A stretch of 64,000 nt of DNA from Anagrus nilaparvatae (lineage: Eukaryota; Arthropoda; Insecta; Hymenoptera; Mymaridae), in the NCBI GenBank assembly GCA_022575985.1, contig JAKSXM010000132.1, forward strand, positions 17,422,001-17,486,000, written 5' to 3'. How positions within the stretch are numbered: position 1 is the stretch's first letter; every line of letters starts with the position of its first letter. Of the stretch, positions 11,641-25,951 are shown piece after piece. A program made the position numbers and the translations under genes. The notes below the pieces were generated by a model that was not told the origin of the DNA, searched no databases, and saw nothing but the letters and a program-made list of their open reading frames with translations.

Positions 11641-14600
11641 GCAAATTACTTGATTCCAGCTTCAAATATATTGTTTTATTAAAAATTATTTGGAATGCCT
11701 CAAAATTTCAACCATATTTATAACAGCACCAAAAAAGCGCCATTGAATGTGAAAAACTCAAAGGCTTTTTAATTATAATGTCAGGGAGTTTTATTTAAAA
11801 ATTTTGCTAGTAAAGTTTTGTTCCCGAAATTTCTAAAATTGCTAAATTTTTAAGAATTTTGAATAAATCCATACAATCACGAAAATAAAAGCTCATACAC
11901 ACAAACTCATAAATATTTAATAATAAGAAAAAAAAAGCATTATTCTTACTGTCAATAAAATAAACAAGTCTTAAAACAATTATTTTATATTATAGCCTAA
12001 AGGCAAAAACTGATATAATAAAACAAATGTTGATGCACACACATACAATATATACTAAAATTAAAAATAAGTACTAAAAAAAAATCAGCGTGACATGAAA
12101 AAAAAAATTGCTTAAACTTATTGTCCAGTAAAATATTAAAATATTCAATCGTTTGTTTATTTTAATAAAGAAAAATTTCAAGCCCTTTTTACGTTATCAA
12201 TTGCTAAACAAAATGTTTATTTTTTTCACTGATGACTGATTTTAAACAAAAATAATAAATAAAAAAATCTGTTACAAACTGTCATTTTGATTAAAAAATC
12301 ACAATTTCATCAATTCATTATTTTTTGCATAGAAATAAAAGAAATTTTATTCTCTTAACGTCAGTTATAAAAATTTGTATTTTTACTTTTAATTGTAATG
12401 TATATTACAAACATAAACAAAAAAGAAAAAATGAGGGATAAAATCGGTCATGCGAAAAATTAAATTTCAAAAAAAGTCAATTTTAAAACTTTTGTACTTT
12501 TAAATTATCGAAACAATGCAAAAGAAGGGGTTGAATTTCTTCTATTTATTTTTTTAGGTTATGTAAAAAGAGAAAAAATAAAGAGAGAAATCTTGATATT
12601 TTTTATTTTTAACGCCTTTTATGTATTAAAAAGAGATTGAAAACCACGGGTAGTATAAAAATAAAGAGAATAATATTTTGTGGTTGCATACATGAATTAA
12701 TTTTAATAAACTTATCAATGGAGTTACTCATGTATCAAATTGACATTGGTTTTATTATTTAAGTAAAAGACAATAAATTTTTTTTAGTTTTGTTTTTGTA
12801 ATTGATATCCACTTTTTTAATACTTTTTTTTTGTATAATGGAGATGTGGGGTAAGCTGGTAATTTTGGAATAATTTTTTGTTTTAAAAGAATATTTTTAC
12901 GTAAATTTTTATTGTAAAATTGATAATAAAATAGAGATTGCTGAATGGGCAAATTAAAAAAATATTTAATATTATTTATAGAATAAATTTTGTCTGTAAA
13001 TGTCTCAAAATTCGTATTAAAATTTTTTGGCCTAAAAGAGTATTCATTTTCTGATCACAGCCAGTTCATAGTTGAAAAATTTACTATAGTATAAAAATTT
13101 TTCCATAATTTAAACGAAAAAAGTTAAGTCTATTTTGGATATAATTTTTCTAAAAAAAATTCAAAATTTCAATTTTAAGTATTATAAAAATTTAATTACA
13201 CAACCTAAATACGTTGGTAAAAAAAATTAACAAAAAAAAAAAAAATAACTCGTGTACAATGTCAAATCAAATATCTTTCATACACCTCGTTGAATCCTTT
13301 CTCTCTCTATAACAAATAAAAAAAAAAATTATTCTGTTGTCCTTAATAATAAATAAGGTCACGTGTGTTTTTATTAGCATGATTGCTTTTAAAAAAAGTA
13401 CGCAATATTTAAATAATAAAAAAAGAAATTATATTTTGTTTGTTTATTTTTGCTTTTATGTAGACACACAAAAAAAATTTGACTTTTTAATTTTTTTATA
13501 CTTTTTTTTTTGAAACAATTGATTGCCTGTGGTATTTCTTTCATTTATTCTTGTTGTTTTTTCAAGCCCTTTTTGCACAGTGAATAAAAAATTTTTTTGA
13601 TTGAAATTGTAATTTCTCTTTTTTGTTGTTCTTATTACAGGAAAATATCAAATTTTTAATTAAATTATTTTTTTGCAATTGTTTATTTTTGAATTTACAA
13701 AAAAAATATCAGAAAGCCATTAAATTACATTAATTTTTGATTGACTTCTATGATTGACGCTTGTTTTTCTTCTTTGATTTATGAAAAAATATGATTCATT
13801 TATTGATGTTTTCTCTTAAAGAAATATTTTTTTATTTTGAATTTCTATTACGAAATACGTCATCATAAAAATTTAATTTCATCAAGTGTACTAAAAAGAA
13901 GGATAAATAAATGTTGAAATCAATTAATTTTTGTATATTTTTTTTGGTTTTGGCCTATCAATCAATCAATTTTTGTTTTTTGTGATTTTATGATGCGCAA
14001 AATAGAAATTACGATTTTAAAATATTTTAATTTTTACAATTATGAGATTGATGCTTTTGGTTTTCAAACTAATTTTTATAATAGAGCGAAGTTTTTACAC
14101 CGAGAATGATTTTAGCTTTTGTGATTGTGTGTTATTATCAAGCAGATAACTTTAATTTGTTGGACTTAAGTTTTTAGAAATATTTTATTAGTTTGGGTTT
14201 TAATTGGTTTATTTTAAATACTAAGAATCTTTTGCAATTTTTATTCACCGAATTTAAGCTTCAGTTCAATTTTTTTTTGGTTTTTTTAATACTTTTATAA
14301 CACAAGAACTCAAAAAGCTATAGATCAGATGAAAATAAAAATAGAGATTTTAAGTTCACTAACCCCAATCAACTCAAATTTCTTATGATATGAATTATAA
14401 CTATGTAAAAACTTTCAGAGCTTTAAACTTTTTTTAAATCCTCTTTCAGGCATGTATCCAGAAATTTTTTTCAAAGAGGGGGGGGCAAAATCTAATAATG
14501 ATAATAATTATGGTTTAAACTTCTATAATAACAAACAAAATTTAATTGTTTTTTATTATAAATTGCTTAAAAAATATATTTGTAAGCAATTGAAAATTTT

Positions 14601-15352
14601 TGAAATTTACAGCAAAAAATATAGCTAAAATATTTTTAAATATTTAGATATATTTGCGCGATAACCTGGCACGAAAGTTCCAGCTTTTTTCAGATTTTGT
14701 TCGATTGGCTCAAGTTTAGGATAAAACTTGAAGTTTTTTGAAAAAGTACTGCAGGTACAATGTGAATCGAAATTTCCTTTGTTTAAAAAATCCTAAAAAC
14801 CTAAAGAATACTCGAATTTTAGGGTAACCGCACATCACTACTCTGAATAATTCTTCAATAATAGTCTAAAATTTACCCAACTTCAAAAAATTTTTATTAA
14901 ATTTATTAAATTTATTAAGTTTTTATTAAATTAAAAAAAAAAAATGAATCCAAAGATATGTATTGTGTATAAAAAATTCTTCAAATTTCTAAGTTAATAC
15001 GAAATTGAAGTTTACCGATTGATTTATCAGGCGTGCCTTATCTATATATTAAAAATTTTACATCAAACCAATCATTAAATTACCCAACAATTATTTCCAT
15101 GCATGAAGTAAGCTTCATAACTTTGTTTAGACAAAAAACAGCCTCAAGGTTTATATAAAAACGCGTTAAGATTTTAATAAAAATTTCTATCCATAAATAC
15201 AAAAAAATAAGCATAATCTTAAAAAAAAAAGGTATCGATATTATTAAAGATTTAAAACGCGTGATAAGATAAACACGAATAAGATATTAATAATAAGGAA
15301 ATAATATTTTTTCCCTAATATAGTTTAAATATTTGCGTGTACGATAATACCA

Positions 15353-15376
15353 CGATGATGATGATGATCGTCATCT
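15353..15376. repeat. (GAT)n tract closing into a short palindrome
   Basis: Five GAT units followed by CGTCATC form a GATGATGATCGTCATC-type palindrome in intron 2. Confidence 0.8.
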
Positions 15377-18300
15377 TGTAAATTATATCATGATTGGTAT
15401 CAACATCTTTATTTATAACCATGTGTTTACACACTTAAACATAGAAATTTTTATATACAAGATTCAAGAAGGAAGAAAAAAAAATCGTTGGGAAAAGCGT
15501 GAGGATGAAACTTATAATCAAATATATGATTTCTGGTTTAGTGCATAAAACGTAATTGCAGGTTTTTTTTATTTTTTTTAACAAAATCAGTATTATTTAG
15601 AAAATTCACAATATTTTTTATAATTCAATTGATCTTTTTATTATTATAGTGTTCGATATACATAAAAATATGATACTGTGAGTTTTGATTAAGAAATTAA
15701 ACGAGTTAAAAAATACGTGAAAGGATAATAACCGAAGCGATATCTTTTTTCTTCTTCTTTGGTTTTTTTTTTAAATAAGAGGGTGGAGGCCAAAATTACC
15801 GGTTCCTTTTTTTTTTATGGTGATTATTATGCTATAGGTAATTTCTTTATTGATGGATTTACTTTTTATTTTTTCGTGTGAATTTTTTGTGGTATGAGAA
15901 TTTTTAGGGTTTTTGGTAGTGATTAAATTTTTGGTAATTAAGAAAAGTTAATTTATTTAAGATTTAGACCAAATACTTACAAAAATCCTAAAAAAACCTG
16001 AAATTTTCTTATTAATTAGGGTATAAGACTTTTGCTTGATAATTAACTTCTAGTAACTTTTTGTGCAGCTATCCCAATTAAGTAAAGAAAAACTTTAATT
16101 TATGGCCCACAAATTTTTATCTTTAGAGTGAAAAATTCCAAGAAAAATAATAAAATAAATAATAAAACTTAACTCGTAAGTTTCACTAATTCAAAAAAAA
16201 ATGACAATTTTTCATAAAAACCCATAAAAATTCGCATATAAAACAAAGTAAAGAAAAAAAGAAAAAAAATATATTAAATTACATATAATCATTTGCGTAA
16301 TAAATCATAATTTGCAACGCAAACATAATAATAAAGAAAATTTTAACATTGATTTATAGAAAAAGCATAAAGTGCTTAATATACTTTCCATCAGTAAATT
16401 ATCTGTCAAAATAATAAAATAAAACACCTGTAAAATTACATTATTATTTTCATTTATGAAATTTATTTTAAAAAAAGTTTTCATTTTTTATTACGTTAAA
16501 TTTAAATGCATTTCTGTGCAGTAATTTATAGAATGAACATCATTATCGGACAACGAACGTATAAAAATTTAATGAAAAAGAAGAGAACTGGTTCTGATTT
16601 TTCTTTAGTGTTATGTCCGTCCGCACCTTCTCGCCTTTTTCTTCTTATTCGTTTTAATACAAATACATATAAAGCTTAATTTGTTTAATCGTGATCTTAT
16701 ATAAATAAATAAATACATCTATATAGAATACGCTTGTATATGAGGAAATCCATGAAAATTTATACTCTTCTGAATGGTATCAAAAAAATTTAGGCGTCTT
16801 TTTGTCTGTTTGGTACGGATTTTTATTTTGGGACGGATTTTTTTTAAAGTTTGTACTTCACTTAATCTAAATATGGTCAAAATTTTCTTATTTATTCACA
16901 AAATCATAAAAAGTAAATGCTATACCTCAAGAAATATACGGTTTTAGGTACAATAATAAAAAATTTTTAAATTTACTAACTTTTTTTGACAATAACAATT
17001 TGATCCTTTTATAAAAAAAACTTTAAAAAATTACAGCACTAAAAAAAGATTTTCATGCTATTTTTTTTAAATCTATATTTTTGCAAAAAAAATGAAAATG
17101 AGCCATATATATATTAAGATAATAACCTTATTTTTATATTTCCATAAACACATATTATACATATTTTATTTAACTTTTATGCAAAAATTTATACCTTTTT
17201 TTTTAAAGTTCTGTACTAATGAAGTATATTATAGAAGTTATTGAAGAAAAATTATACAGGTTGTGTGTACATGCTCTAAAGATATAATTTTCTTATATAT
17301 TTTAATTGAGATTTTCTTTTATAAGTAAACTTTATTTTAATACCTTATAAATATACTTTTATCTTTATTTTTCCACAGCTATAAAAATAATATTTATGGA
17401 AAAAGTTTAGACGTTATCTTTTAAAGTTGCATATTTTTATTCGATGATAAGCTATAGGAAAAAGATGCATTTAGATGAGTAAACAAGATTTTTAAAAGTT
17501 TGATCATTTGATAGCGTCTAAATAATTATGTCAATATTTTTATATATGAAATGATTAATTAGTTTCAGGAGTTTTTATTTTGTTTATGACATTACCTGAA
17601 GATAATTTTTCGAACTAAATGTTATGTAGGATACTGTTTTTTAAAATGGAAGTTAAGTGACATTCGTTTTGCCAAATATAGTTCATAAGGCCGAAATAAA
17701 CAAAGCGTTTTTAAGGCAAATATGTCTTATTTTGGTGAAAAAGAGTCATATACAGTTACTTCAAAGAGACACAAACTGAAAAAAGACAAAAAAGCAACAA
17801 AAAAACCAAAAGTGTCCCGAAAAACTGTGTAATCGTTGGGAAATGCCTTAAAGAGGTCGATTAAAAAAGTATCCTGGTTGTGGGGATCCACTTGCAACAA
17901 AAATTAATTTTTAAACCTTGAAGTCTAAAAAATCAAAAAGCAATCCAAATTTTGATACTTGATATTTTCGAAGTTTTTTTTTTTGGTCAAAAGTTTTAGA
18001 ATTGTAATATTTGGGTAACTTGCAAACACTTTATTTAATTTGTTTTTTATGCTATCTACAGCCATTAATTGCACAATTATACTAATTGAACATGTATAGG
18101 TACCTCAAATATCATTTCATGACCTGATAGTTTTTTAGTAAACTAAATTTTTTCACATTACTGCACAGGCTAATATATAGAATGTAGATACAAGTTCACT
18201 AAACTTTGAAATTAAAAAAAAAGAAAGCTTTATAAAATAAGAAATATTGTTCTTTCTCGGGACCATCTTTCTTTCAGCATAATATAATAAAGATATTTTT

Positions 18301-19339
18301 GAAGGTATCATAATAACAAAATTAATGGTACGAGGGAGTATACGAATGCATGCATCTAAGAAATAAGAAAACAAAACTCCGCCTGGTGAATTTAAAATTC
18401 GCGGACCGCAAATTTACTATAAAGAATAATTTCCATCTCAAAATATTCGGTTTCTTTATTCTCTTGTAATATTTTCATTGTGTACAACAAACATTGACAT
18501 CTACAGACGTGTCAGGGAATATGGGAACTAGGAATTTAGAGCCCCTGTAGATTTTTTCAAAAATATTTAAATAAAATCCCTTCTTCCTCATCTTTTATTA
18601 AGTCATGGGGAAGAAGAAAAAGTCATCTCCTTTTTTTTTATATACAATTCTTTACAAAATTACTTAGAAACAGGGACTTACTACCTGCAGATTCGTGAAT
18701 AAAAAATTTATTCAACTATTTTTTCTCTCTTTTTTGACGCCTTATTCATATTTCTGCATTATTGTATTTAAAGTTTATTTGAATTTTGATAAAATTAATT
18801 CTTAAAAAAATATTATTCACACTTAATTAAATAATCTAAAAATGCAAATTTTACACAAAAAAACAAATATTTTTGCATATTATTTTTAACAAATTCTTTT
18901 ATTTTTTGCGGCAAATTAAATTTTTTATTATATAATAATTCATTCTCAAATAAAAAAAAAAATAAATAAATAACTTTTTGACTGTCTGATATTGTATTAT
19001 TAAAAATAAAATAAACCAACAAATTCTACGAAATAAAAAAGATTCAAATAAAAAAAAATACTTGGAATAAAAAAAAAAAGTCAAAAGTTATAAGATTAAT
19101 TTACACATGTTACCATTCATCCCAAAAAAATAAAATAAAATTCTTTTTTATATACACACACATAAAATTTTTATTCAAAAAATAGAATGAGAGAGAGAGA
19201 GAAATCTCACCTTTAAGAAATTATCGTATACGATTTTTCGAAAATTTTCCATTTTTCAAACAAATTGAATCATTGATGATAAATTGAGACACGTGTCAGA
19301 GATATTTTATTTCTTCTTTACCAGCCAACTATAACCCTT

Positions 19340-20310
19340 TTTTTTTGTTTATATAGACGTAATAGCCGGTTGTTTTATCCACGTTCTTTTAAAAAGCCGC
19401 AAAATGTACAGACCATTTTTCCCCTCTCACGTACGTCCAATCATTATTATACCTCTCTTGATCGTTTCAGTGCATCGCAAAACTCTTTTAACCACTTTAT
19501 CGAGATAGCAGACCTCCCTTTATGTGTTTATTTTTATGGAAATGTTTATGTAAATATTATATTAATTTCTGCACTAAAATATTTTGCTATTTTGATAACA
19601 AACTTTTTGAGTTACTGTGCTTACGCGCGAGGGATAATGACACCAAAAAATGACCAAAAACAGCCAAAAAATATAAATAAATAATATGTAATCTTTAATT
19701 AAATAAGTTATTTCTTATAAAAATAAGTTAAATTAATATATACTGTGTTGTGAAGGCGCGTCGAAAGAGAACTGAATAAGTTGAGAGGACCAAACAGCCG
19801 GTCGAGGGGCCCAGAGAGGAGTCGTCTCCAAGTTGTTATACTCGTCTTCTTCGTCCTCGTGCGTTTAGTTAGCCGGTAAAAAAACCCATACATAACAAGA
19901 AAGAAGGAGGAATATTTCTTTGTATATGTAAACATTACAACATACTAAGAACATAAATATTTGTGCATGTATGTATAGCCCAATCTTCTTCCTTTCCCTC
20001 ACACGCATTCATAAAGGTTCATATGTGGAATACACGTTCAATATACTCAAAGAGTTTATATTATAATATAGTAGTGTAATTTTTGTTAGTTCTTTTCAGA
20101 GAAGATCATCGAGGATTTTTTTTGCTGTGTGTGTATGGATATAAATTTACGGACTTATATATGAAGCTACAGGTGCTTTCTATACTAGTAATGTCTTATT
20201 TTGATAGCTTCGTACTTTCGCGAATGATTGCTTCAAGAATTGCATGCATTGCATATATTAGCCGGGACTCTGATGTTAAAATTTGCTTGCTTTTTGCTAT
20301 ATCCTGATAA
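19340..20310. promoter_or_regulatory. GC-elevated island in intron 2, possible enhancer or alternative ci promoter
   Basis: Around 19740-19880 the sequence is markedly less A/T-rich than its surroundings, with GGCGCGTCGAAAGAG and CGGTCGAGGGGCCCAGAG motifs. On the minus strand it reads TTATTCAGTTCTC, containing an initiator-like TCAGT. Minus-strand transcription from here would reach ci exons 3-6 but not exons 1-2. Open frames in the area (19370-19684 and 20083-20307 on plus, 19708-19935 on minus) have no clear ATG-started, family-like product. Confidence 0.25.
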
Positions 20311-21808
20311 TCTTATAACAGGATTTTGTCAAAAAATGAAGATCCCGAAAATTTTAACTCGTTATGATAAAATTATAGTGAAATTATGTGGGCTTGTCTA
20401 ATTTTTAAAAATAAACTTCAATTTTTTATCAATCAACAGGAAAAGATGGTCCTCGTAATTTTATTTAAATTTTATTCACTTCTATAATATGGGAAGATTT
20501 AAAAGAAACGCGAACGACTTGTATAGTCGGGTTTTCAAAACTGCCTCAAAGTGTTTTTTTCTGAAAGTACTACCAAAAATAAGTCATCATACCAATTTTT
20601 AGCCTCCCAGAGCTAAATCTCGATTTTTGCCAGCCATTTTTGTGTTATGGACTTTTATAAAAAAAAGTAAGAAAAATGAGGAATAATTTTTCTTATTTTT
20701 TCTGTTAAAAACTATCATTAACACGAAAAATTTTTTCCTCTTAGTTTCGGATAGGAAATTTCCCTAGTTATCCGATTCCGGGGTCAAAAGAATTTTCTTG
20801 AATATCCAAGAATACAAAAAACAAATTTTTGACAATTTAATTTTTATTATAAATTTAAGAGGAGTAACCTGACTTAAAACAGTTACGTACATGATTGAAA
20901 ATTTGTTTTGAAAAGTAGCCTCAGCTAACTCTAAACGGAATCCTAAAACTTAGAGAATCTTACTTTTGATATGCTCATGAACTATTATTTCATTAAAAAA
21001 ATTTTTAATTCAACTTCAATTTTGTTTACGGTTTTGATAAATATTTTACAACATCCAAAATAATCAATAATTGCTGCTTAAACCAGCCTTAACTATAAAT
21101 ATACTACCTGCCTAATATATAAAGATAAGGATCTTATACGGCGAAAGACCTCGGAGTACTTAAAAAAAAAAAATAAAGCGCAATGTTGTATCGAATTTTT
21201 TTCTTTGTACTTTGTTTTTGTTTCTTTTATTATTTGCTTGCTCTTTTTGAAATCTTTTTATTTCTTCATATTATATGAGAGAGAGATATTATTCTATAAT
21301 TTTAAATATTGTTTTTTTTTGCCATGGGCAGATCTTACTTTTCCTTTGTGTGTATAAAATTATTAAGCGGTTATATGTAATATGTATATTTTAATAATAA
21401 ATAAAGGTATTATTTGTATTTGTAAATTTTTTTATACTCAAGTATCAAGGTACGAAGGTCATGATTGCAGCTATGATGAAAATATACAAGAAAAATTTAT
21501 TTATGAGCATGAAACTGGTAATAATATTTATTTTATATCAAGGCGGGTTATATTTATTTAGATGGGGTATTTTTAATTTCTTAAATATTAATGAATAAAC
21601 TTATTATAAATAAAAAAAGGTTTTATAATCTAATTTTCCAGTGTTCATGTAAATTTTTGTTTTATTTATAGCAAAAATATGTAACCATTATGCAGATTTC
21701 CATTTTTTTGGAAATATAGCGTGAAAAAGGTAAGGTTGTATCAAAAGAGGCTACATGAATATACAACTATGCACAAGAACCTTGTACATAATAGCAATTT
21801 TTAATTAA

Positions 21809-22030
21809 TGCATTAGTTTTCAAGTAAAGGGGGAACTGTCCAGGAGGTCACCTGCTAGACAGCAGCAAATGGAAAAAGAATTTGCTTCAAAATCCACTGT
21901 CAAAAAGAGGGCAAATCAAGACATAAGTCCAAGCCTTAGAAATACCAACGAGCAAAACGAGCGATACAAGATATCGCTAAATTTTAATTTAGTTAAAAAG
22001 TACTTTAGTAAATATGTTAATACAAATTAG
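21809..22030 (+). other. Coding-like island, 73 codons, origin unknown
   Basis: From 21815 to the stop at 22028-22030 one plus-strand frame stays open: ISFQVKGELSRRSPARQQQM, EKEFASKSTVKKRANQDISP, SLRNTNEQNERYKIS, then an A/T-rich tail. The first ~150 bases are clearly GC-richer than the surroundings, and the peptide is basic and polar with balanced composition, unlike the Phe/Ile/Lys-rich chance frames elsewhere. An ATG at 21869 would give a 53-residue product. I recognise no family. It could be a relic of a retrotransposon ORF, an exon of an unseen nested transcript, or chance. Confidence 0.3.
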
Positions 22031-25000
22031 AAATACATTTAAAATCAATTTTATAAATATCTTATTTATAGTATAACAAAGTCATTTCGCTTTCGAGAAA
22101 ACAAATATGGTTAAGATTTTACTTAAGTTACGAATCACACCTATCGGCGTCTTTATCTTGCATATGGAAAAAGAACCCAGTAGAACAATCCAAATAAATA
22201 AAATTTTATTATCAACAATAAATATATATTTAAAAAAAAAGACACTAAATGACTGATGATCAAAAACTTTAAGGTCTCAATTTTAATTTTTACACCTTTT
22301 TCTTATAAAACTTAATAAAAAAAAATCATTATTTTAAGTGCTATATTTTTATTAATCGAAATCTCTAATTAAATTATTTTTTTCAGCTCTTTTCTTTAAT
22401 GTTTGCATAAAATTTTAAGTAATTGTACTAAAATGTTAATTATAAGTCTATAAATACCAGTCTAAAACAAAATAATAATTTTTTTAAAATAACAAAAAAA
22501 AATAATAAATTTATTGGAAAATCGATTAATTAATTAACTACCTAAATTGCAAATTATATACATTTTATCAATTTCAATTTCTGTACGTACCCAACTCAAT
22601 AAAATTTTTATTAATAATTTTCCAATCATTCAATAAAACAACAATAAACATTAAATTATAACAAACAAATTGAAAAAAAAAAAAGTATTTTTATTTTTTT
22701 AAATCGTGATCTCCAATAAAATTCATATATGTAATGTATATATGATAATAAGTTTTTATATACAATTTATAATAATAAAATACAAATCAATAAAATTGAA
22801 AAACGTGATTCAAAAGAAGAAAATAAAACTACAATGATGATAAATCTTTTAAAATTACATAATAAAGTTAATTTCTTAATAAAAAAAATTAATTTTAATA
22901 TTAAGAGAAACAAACAAAAAAAAATTTAATAATTTTGCATTTATGTTGAAAAAAAGAAATTAGATTAAAAAAAATAAATGGATAGAAAATGAAAGAATAA
23001 GAAAAGAATAAAAGAGATATTAAAATTTTCGTGGTGCAGATTTTTGTTATTTAATATAAAAAATAATAATATTAAATAAAGAATATATGAGATAGGTGGA
23101 TATAATATAAACTCTTTTGAGTTTACTCTCAGGAGAGGATAATTGAGTTATTACTGCAATTGTAGACCACCTTGGGAGATTCTTCTTCTTTTCTTCTTTA
23201 TTAAACTTACATGTATGAATATATTTTTAAACAATCATATTTATTTTATTTACTAGATTTTTGTTTTATACAATTTTTAAGCATTTTTTGGATTCTTATT
23301 GGAATTTGGTGATTTTATTGTAATGATAAGATTTTGATATTGTTTTTACTTTTTGTATTATTAGGTGGGTAATGCAGTAATATTTCATTATTTATAATTT
23401 TTATAAACACTGTCGAATGGATACACTTAACCCCTGCTTGAATTAATTGAAAATTCTTTAATGTTTAAAAGATTTTTTTTTTAATTCGATAAAAACATTT
23501 TAAGTGTTTCAAATTTTAAACTAATAATTCAAGAATTTTCAATCAATTGAAGCAAGAATCAATCAAAGCAACTCGATAGTTTTAGTAGCTTACGAGCAGT
23601 TTTTTTTTTATTCTAACTCAAAGAAACCAATAATTAGAAATAAAAATGAATTTGATTTCAAAATTTAATGATTAACCAAATTTATAAGTTTTAGGTTTAA
23701 AGGTTTTAGGCTCAAATATGTCTACGACTGTATATAAATTTATCAGCTATTTAAAAAATACGTTATTATTAAATCTAACGATAATGAAAAATTAAAGGAT
23801 ATAAATAAAAGAAAAATTTAAGATTCCAATATCCTGATTTCAATATTAGCCATACGCAGCTGCTTAGATGCCCTTAAGCTAGATATACTTTTGTGATATA
23901 CATAAATTTTATTTTAGAACAATATTATAAAAAAATATAAATAATTTATTATTTTTTTTGGATTTTATCTTATTTATGAACTATTATGTTTAAAACATGA
24001 AAAATTTATGATTTTTATAAAAAAAATTTATTATAGGTAATTACTTGATTGATAATTATTTTAAATTATCATACGTAAAACTTTTTTTAATTTAAATTCA
24101 TTAATAAAATTGATAAGAAAACAAGTTTATTTCATTACTTGAAATAAATTAAAATATTTAATATTTGATGATTTAAAAATTTACTTGAGTTTATTTTTGA
24201 TAAACTAAATTACTTTCTTAATTATCATATGTATATTAATGAACTAGATTAAGTAAACTTTTTGATTTAAAATTTGTGAAAAATTAACATTTGATTATTT
24301 TGTGAATTTTTAGTTTCTATAGAAGCTTGTCGGCTTATAGTTATTGATTATATGTAATTATCTTTTGCAATAAATTGAATAATTATTTTGAAAGTCAAAT
24401 AAATTTTTAAATACTTTTAAAAAATTAAAAAATAATATATTATTCAGGGTTAAATTTTGGATTAACAATGAGAAAAAAAAATATTAATTTTATTCCAAAT
24501 TCGAAAATTAATTTCAAGCTTTGAAAAATTCAACGTAAATTGGTAACTAAAATATATCTCATTTAAACGTATTTAAGTTAAGATAATCTGTCAAAAGTAG
24601 AAAAAATAGAAAAATAGGTTACAGCCTCGTAATGTAATGAATTATTAAATTGCAGTATTCAAAATCGCATTATTCAAAATCATTGTTCAAATGCAGAAAA
24701 AAATCAGAAAAAGGATAACAGTTGAAACAATTAATTTGTAATTAACAATCAAAATACTAGAACTTTTTGAAATAAATATTCCAGATTACAACGTAAATAA
24801 AAACGAATAAGAAAAATTCACATTCAATTCAAAAATGATGATTAATGTAACTTTAAATAGTTCTAAAATCTAAATATTTAAACTATAAACATATGATAAC
24901 AAGATAGGTAAATTAATATGAATTTCGGATAAAACCTTCCTTTTATATATAAGCTCAGCAACGCATTTCATTTACGAGAATAAAATTATCTGGCTAGTTA

Positions 25001-25167
25001 CGTTTATTGCATTGTCAATGTTAAAATACGCCATTAAATAAATTATTGTTAAAAACAAGATATACGCCAAAAAATATAAACAATATAATATAATTATGTT
25101 TTGGAAAAAAAAATCATCTAGCTTCGTTTAAAGGCTAACTAGAAATATTACTTTTTATTAAACTATA

Positions 25168-25629
25168 TTCCAATATTATCTAGTTATAATATAATTTTAT
25201 TAATATTCGTAGAAAATGTACTAACCGATAACATAATCTTTTACGATATTATTTAAATTACATTGGCTTTTCCAAAGATTTTTAATAAAATGCGGAGTTA
25301 AAAAAAACCCCAATTCTGACAGAATCAAGTATTAATTACAATTATGATTAATCGGAAAAAATACAGTTAAAAATATTAAACTAATAAACTACGGTGTACT
25401 ATAACTATAATAAAATTATTAGTAACATATTCCAAAGGAATGGGAACTATTTCAATCTATTTTCAAGAGATCATTAATTTGCCGTAAATAAATCCATTGT
25501 TAAATTTGTTTTAAAGTTTTAAATATAGCATGAATAATTTTAACTAAACTTTCTAATATATATCCTTACAAACACATTTCACTTGCGAGAAAAAAATCAG
25601 CCGTATAGCTTTAACTGTTAAACTTTGTA
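25168..25629 (+). repeat. Left arm of a long-range inverted repeat (pair at 30068-30416)
   Basis: Two blocks of this arm recur inverted about 4.5 kb away. TTCCAATATTATCTAGTTAT and following bases (25168-25208) match 30377-30416 in reverse. An 88-bp block (25542-25629) containing TTTCACTTGCGAGAAA matches 30068-30155 in reverse. A weaker tandem relative with ATTTCATTTACGAGA lies at about 24940-25020, and the same 15-mer recurs inverted near 42188. The 834-bp foldback element lies between the two arms. Confidence 0.7.
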
Positions 25630-25951
25630 TTGTGCTTTAATATATAACATAACAGTAGAAAAAAAAATTATATTATAAAGCAATAATTTATGTATTAATT
25701 CTTCTAAGCAAGTAAATGTTTAAAATTACACAAAAATAATAACTTATTTATCAAAACATGCGCAAATAATCACGGATAATTGCAAAAAACAGAAAACTGT
25801 TAATTATTAGTTTATCAAAATAATAATAGACTTTATAACAAGAGACGTGTTGACGTTCCTTAATAATTATTTCATTCAACACCCGCACATCATTTTTGTC
25901 ATCATTATCGTCGTTATATACTTCTTCATCATTCCATATAAACATATATAT

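Noticed and set aside
19370..19684. 104-codon plus-strand frame with mixed composition
   Set aside because: It has no ATG at its start and no recognisable family; kept only as part of the GC-elevated island.
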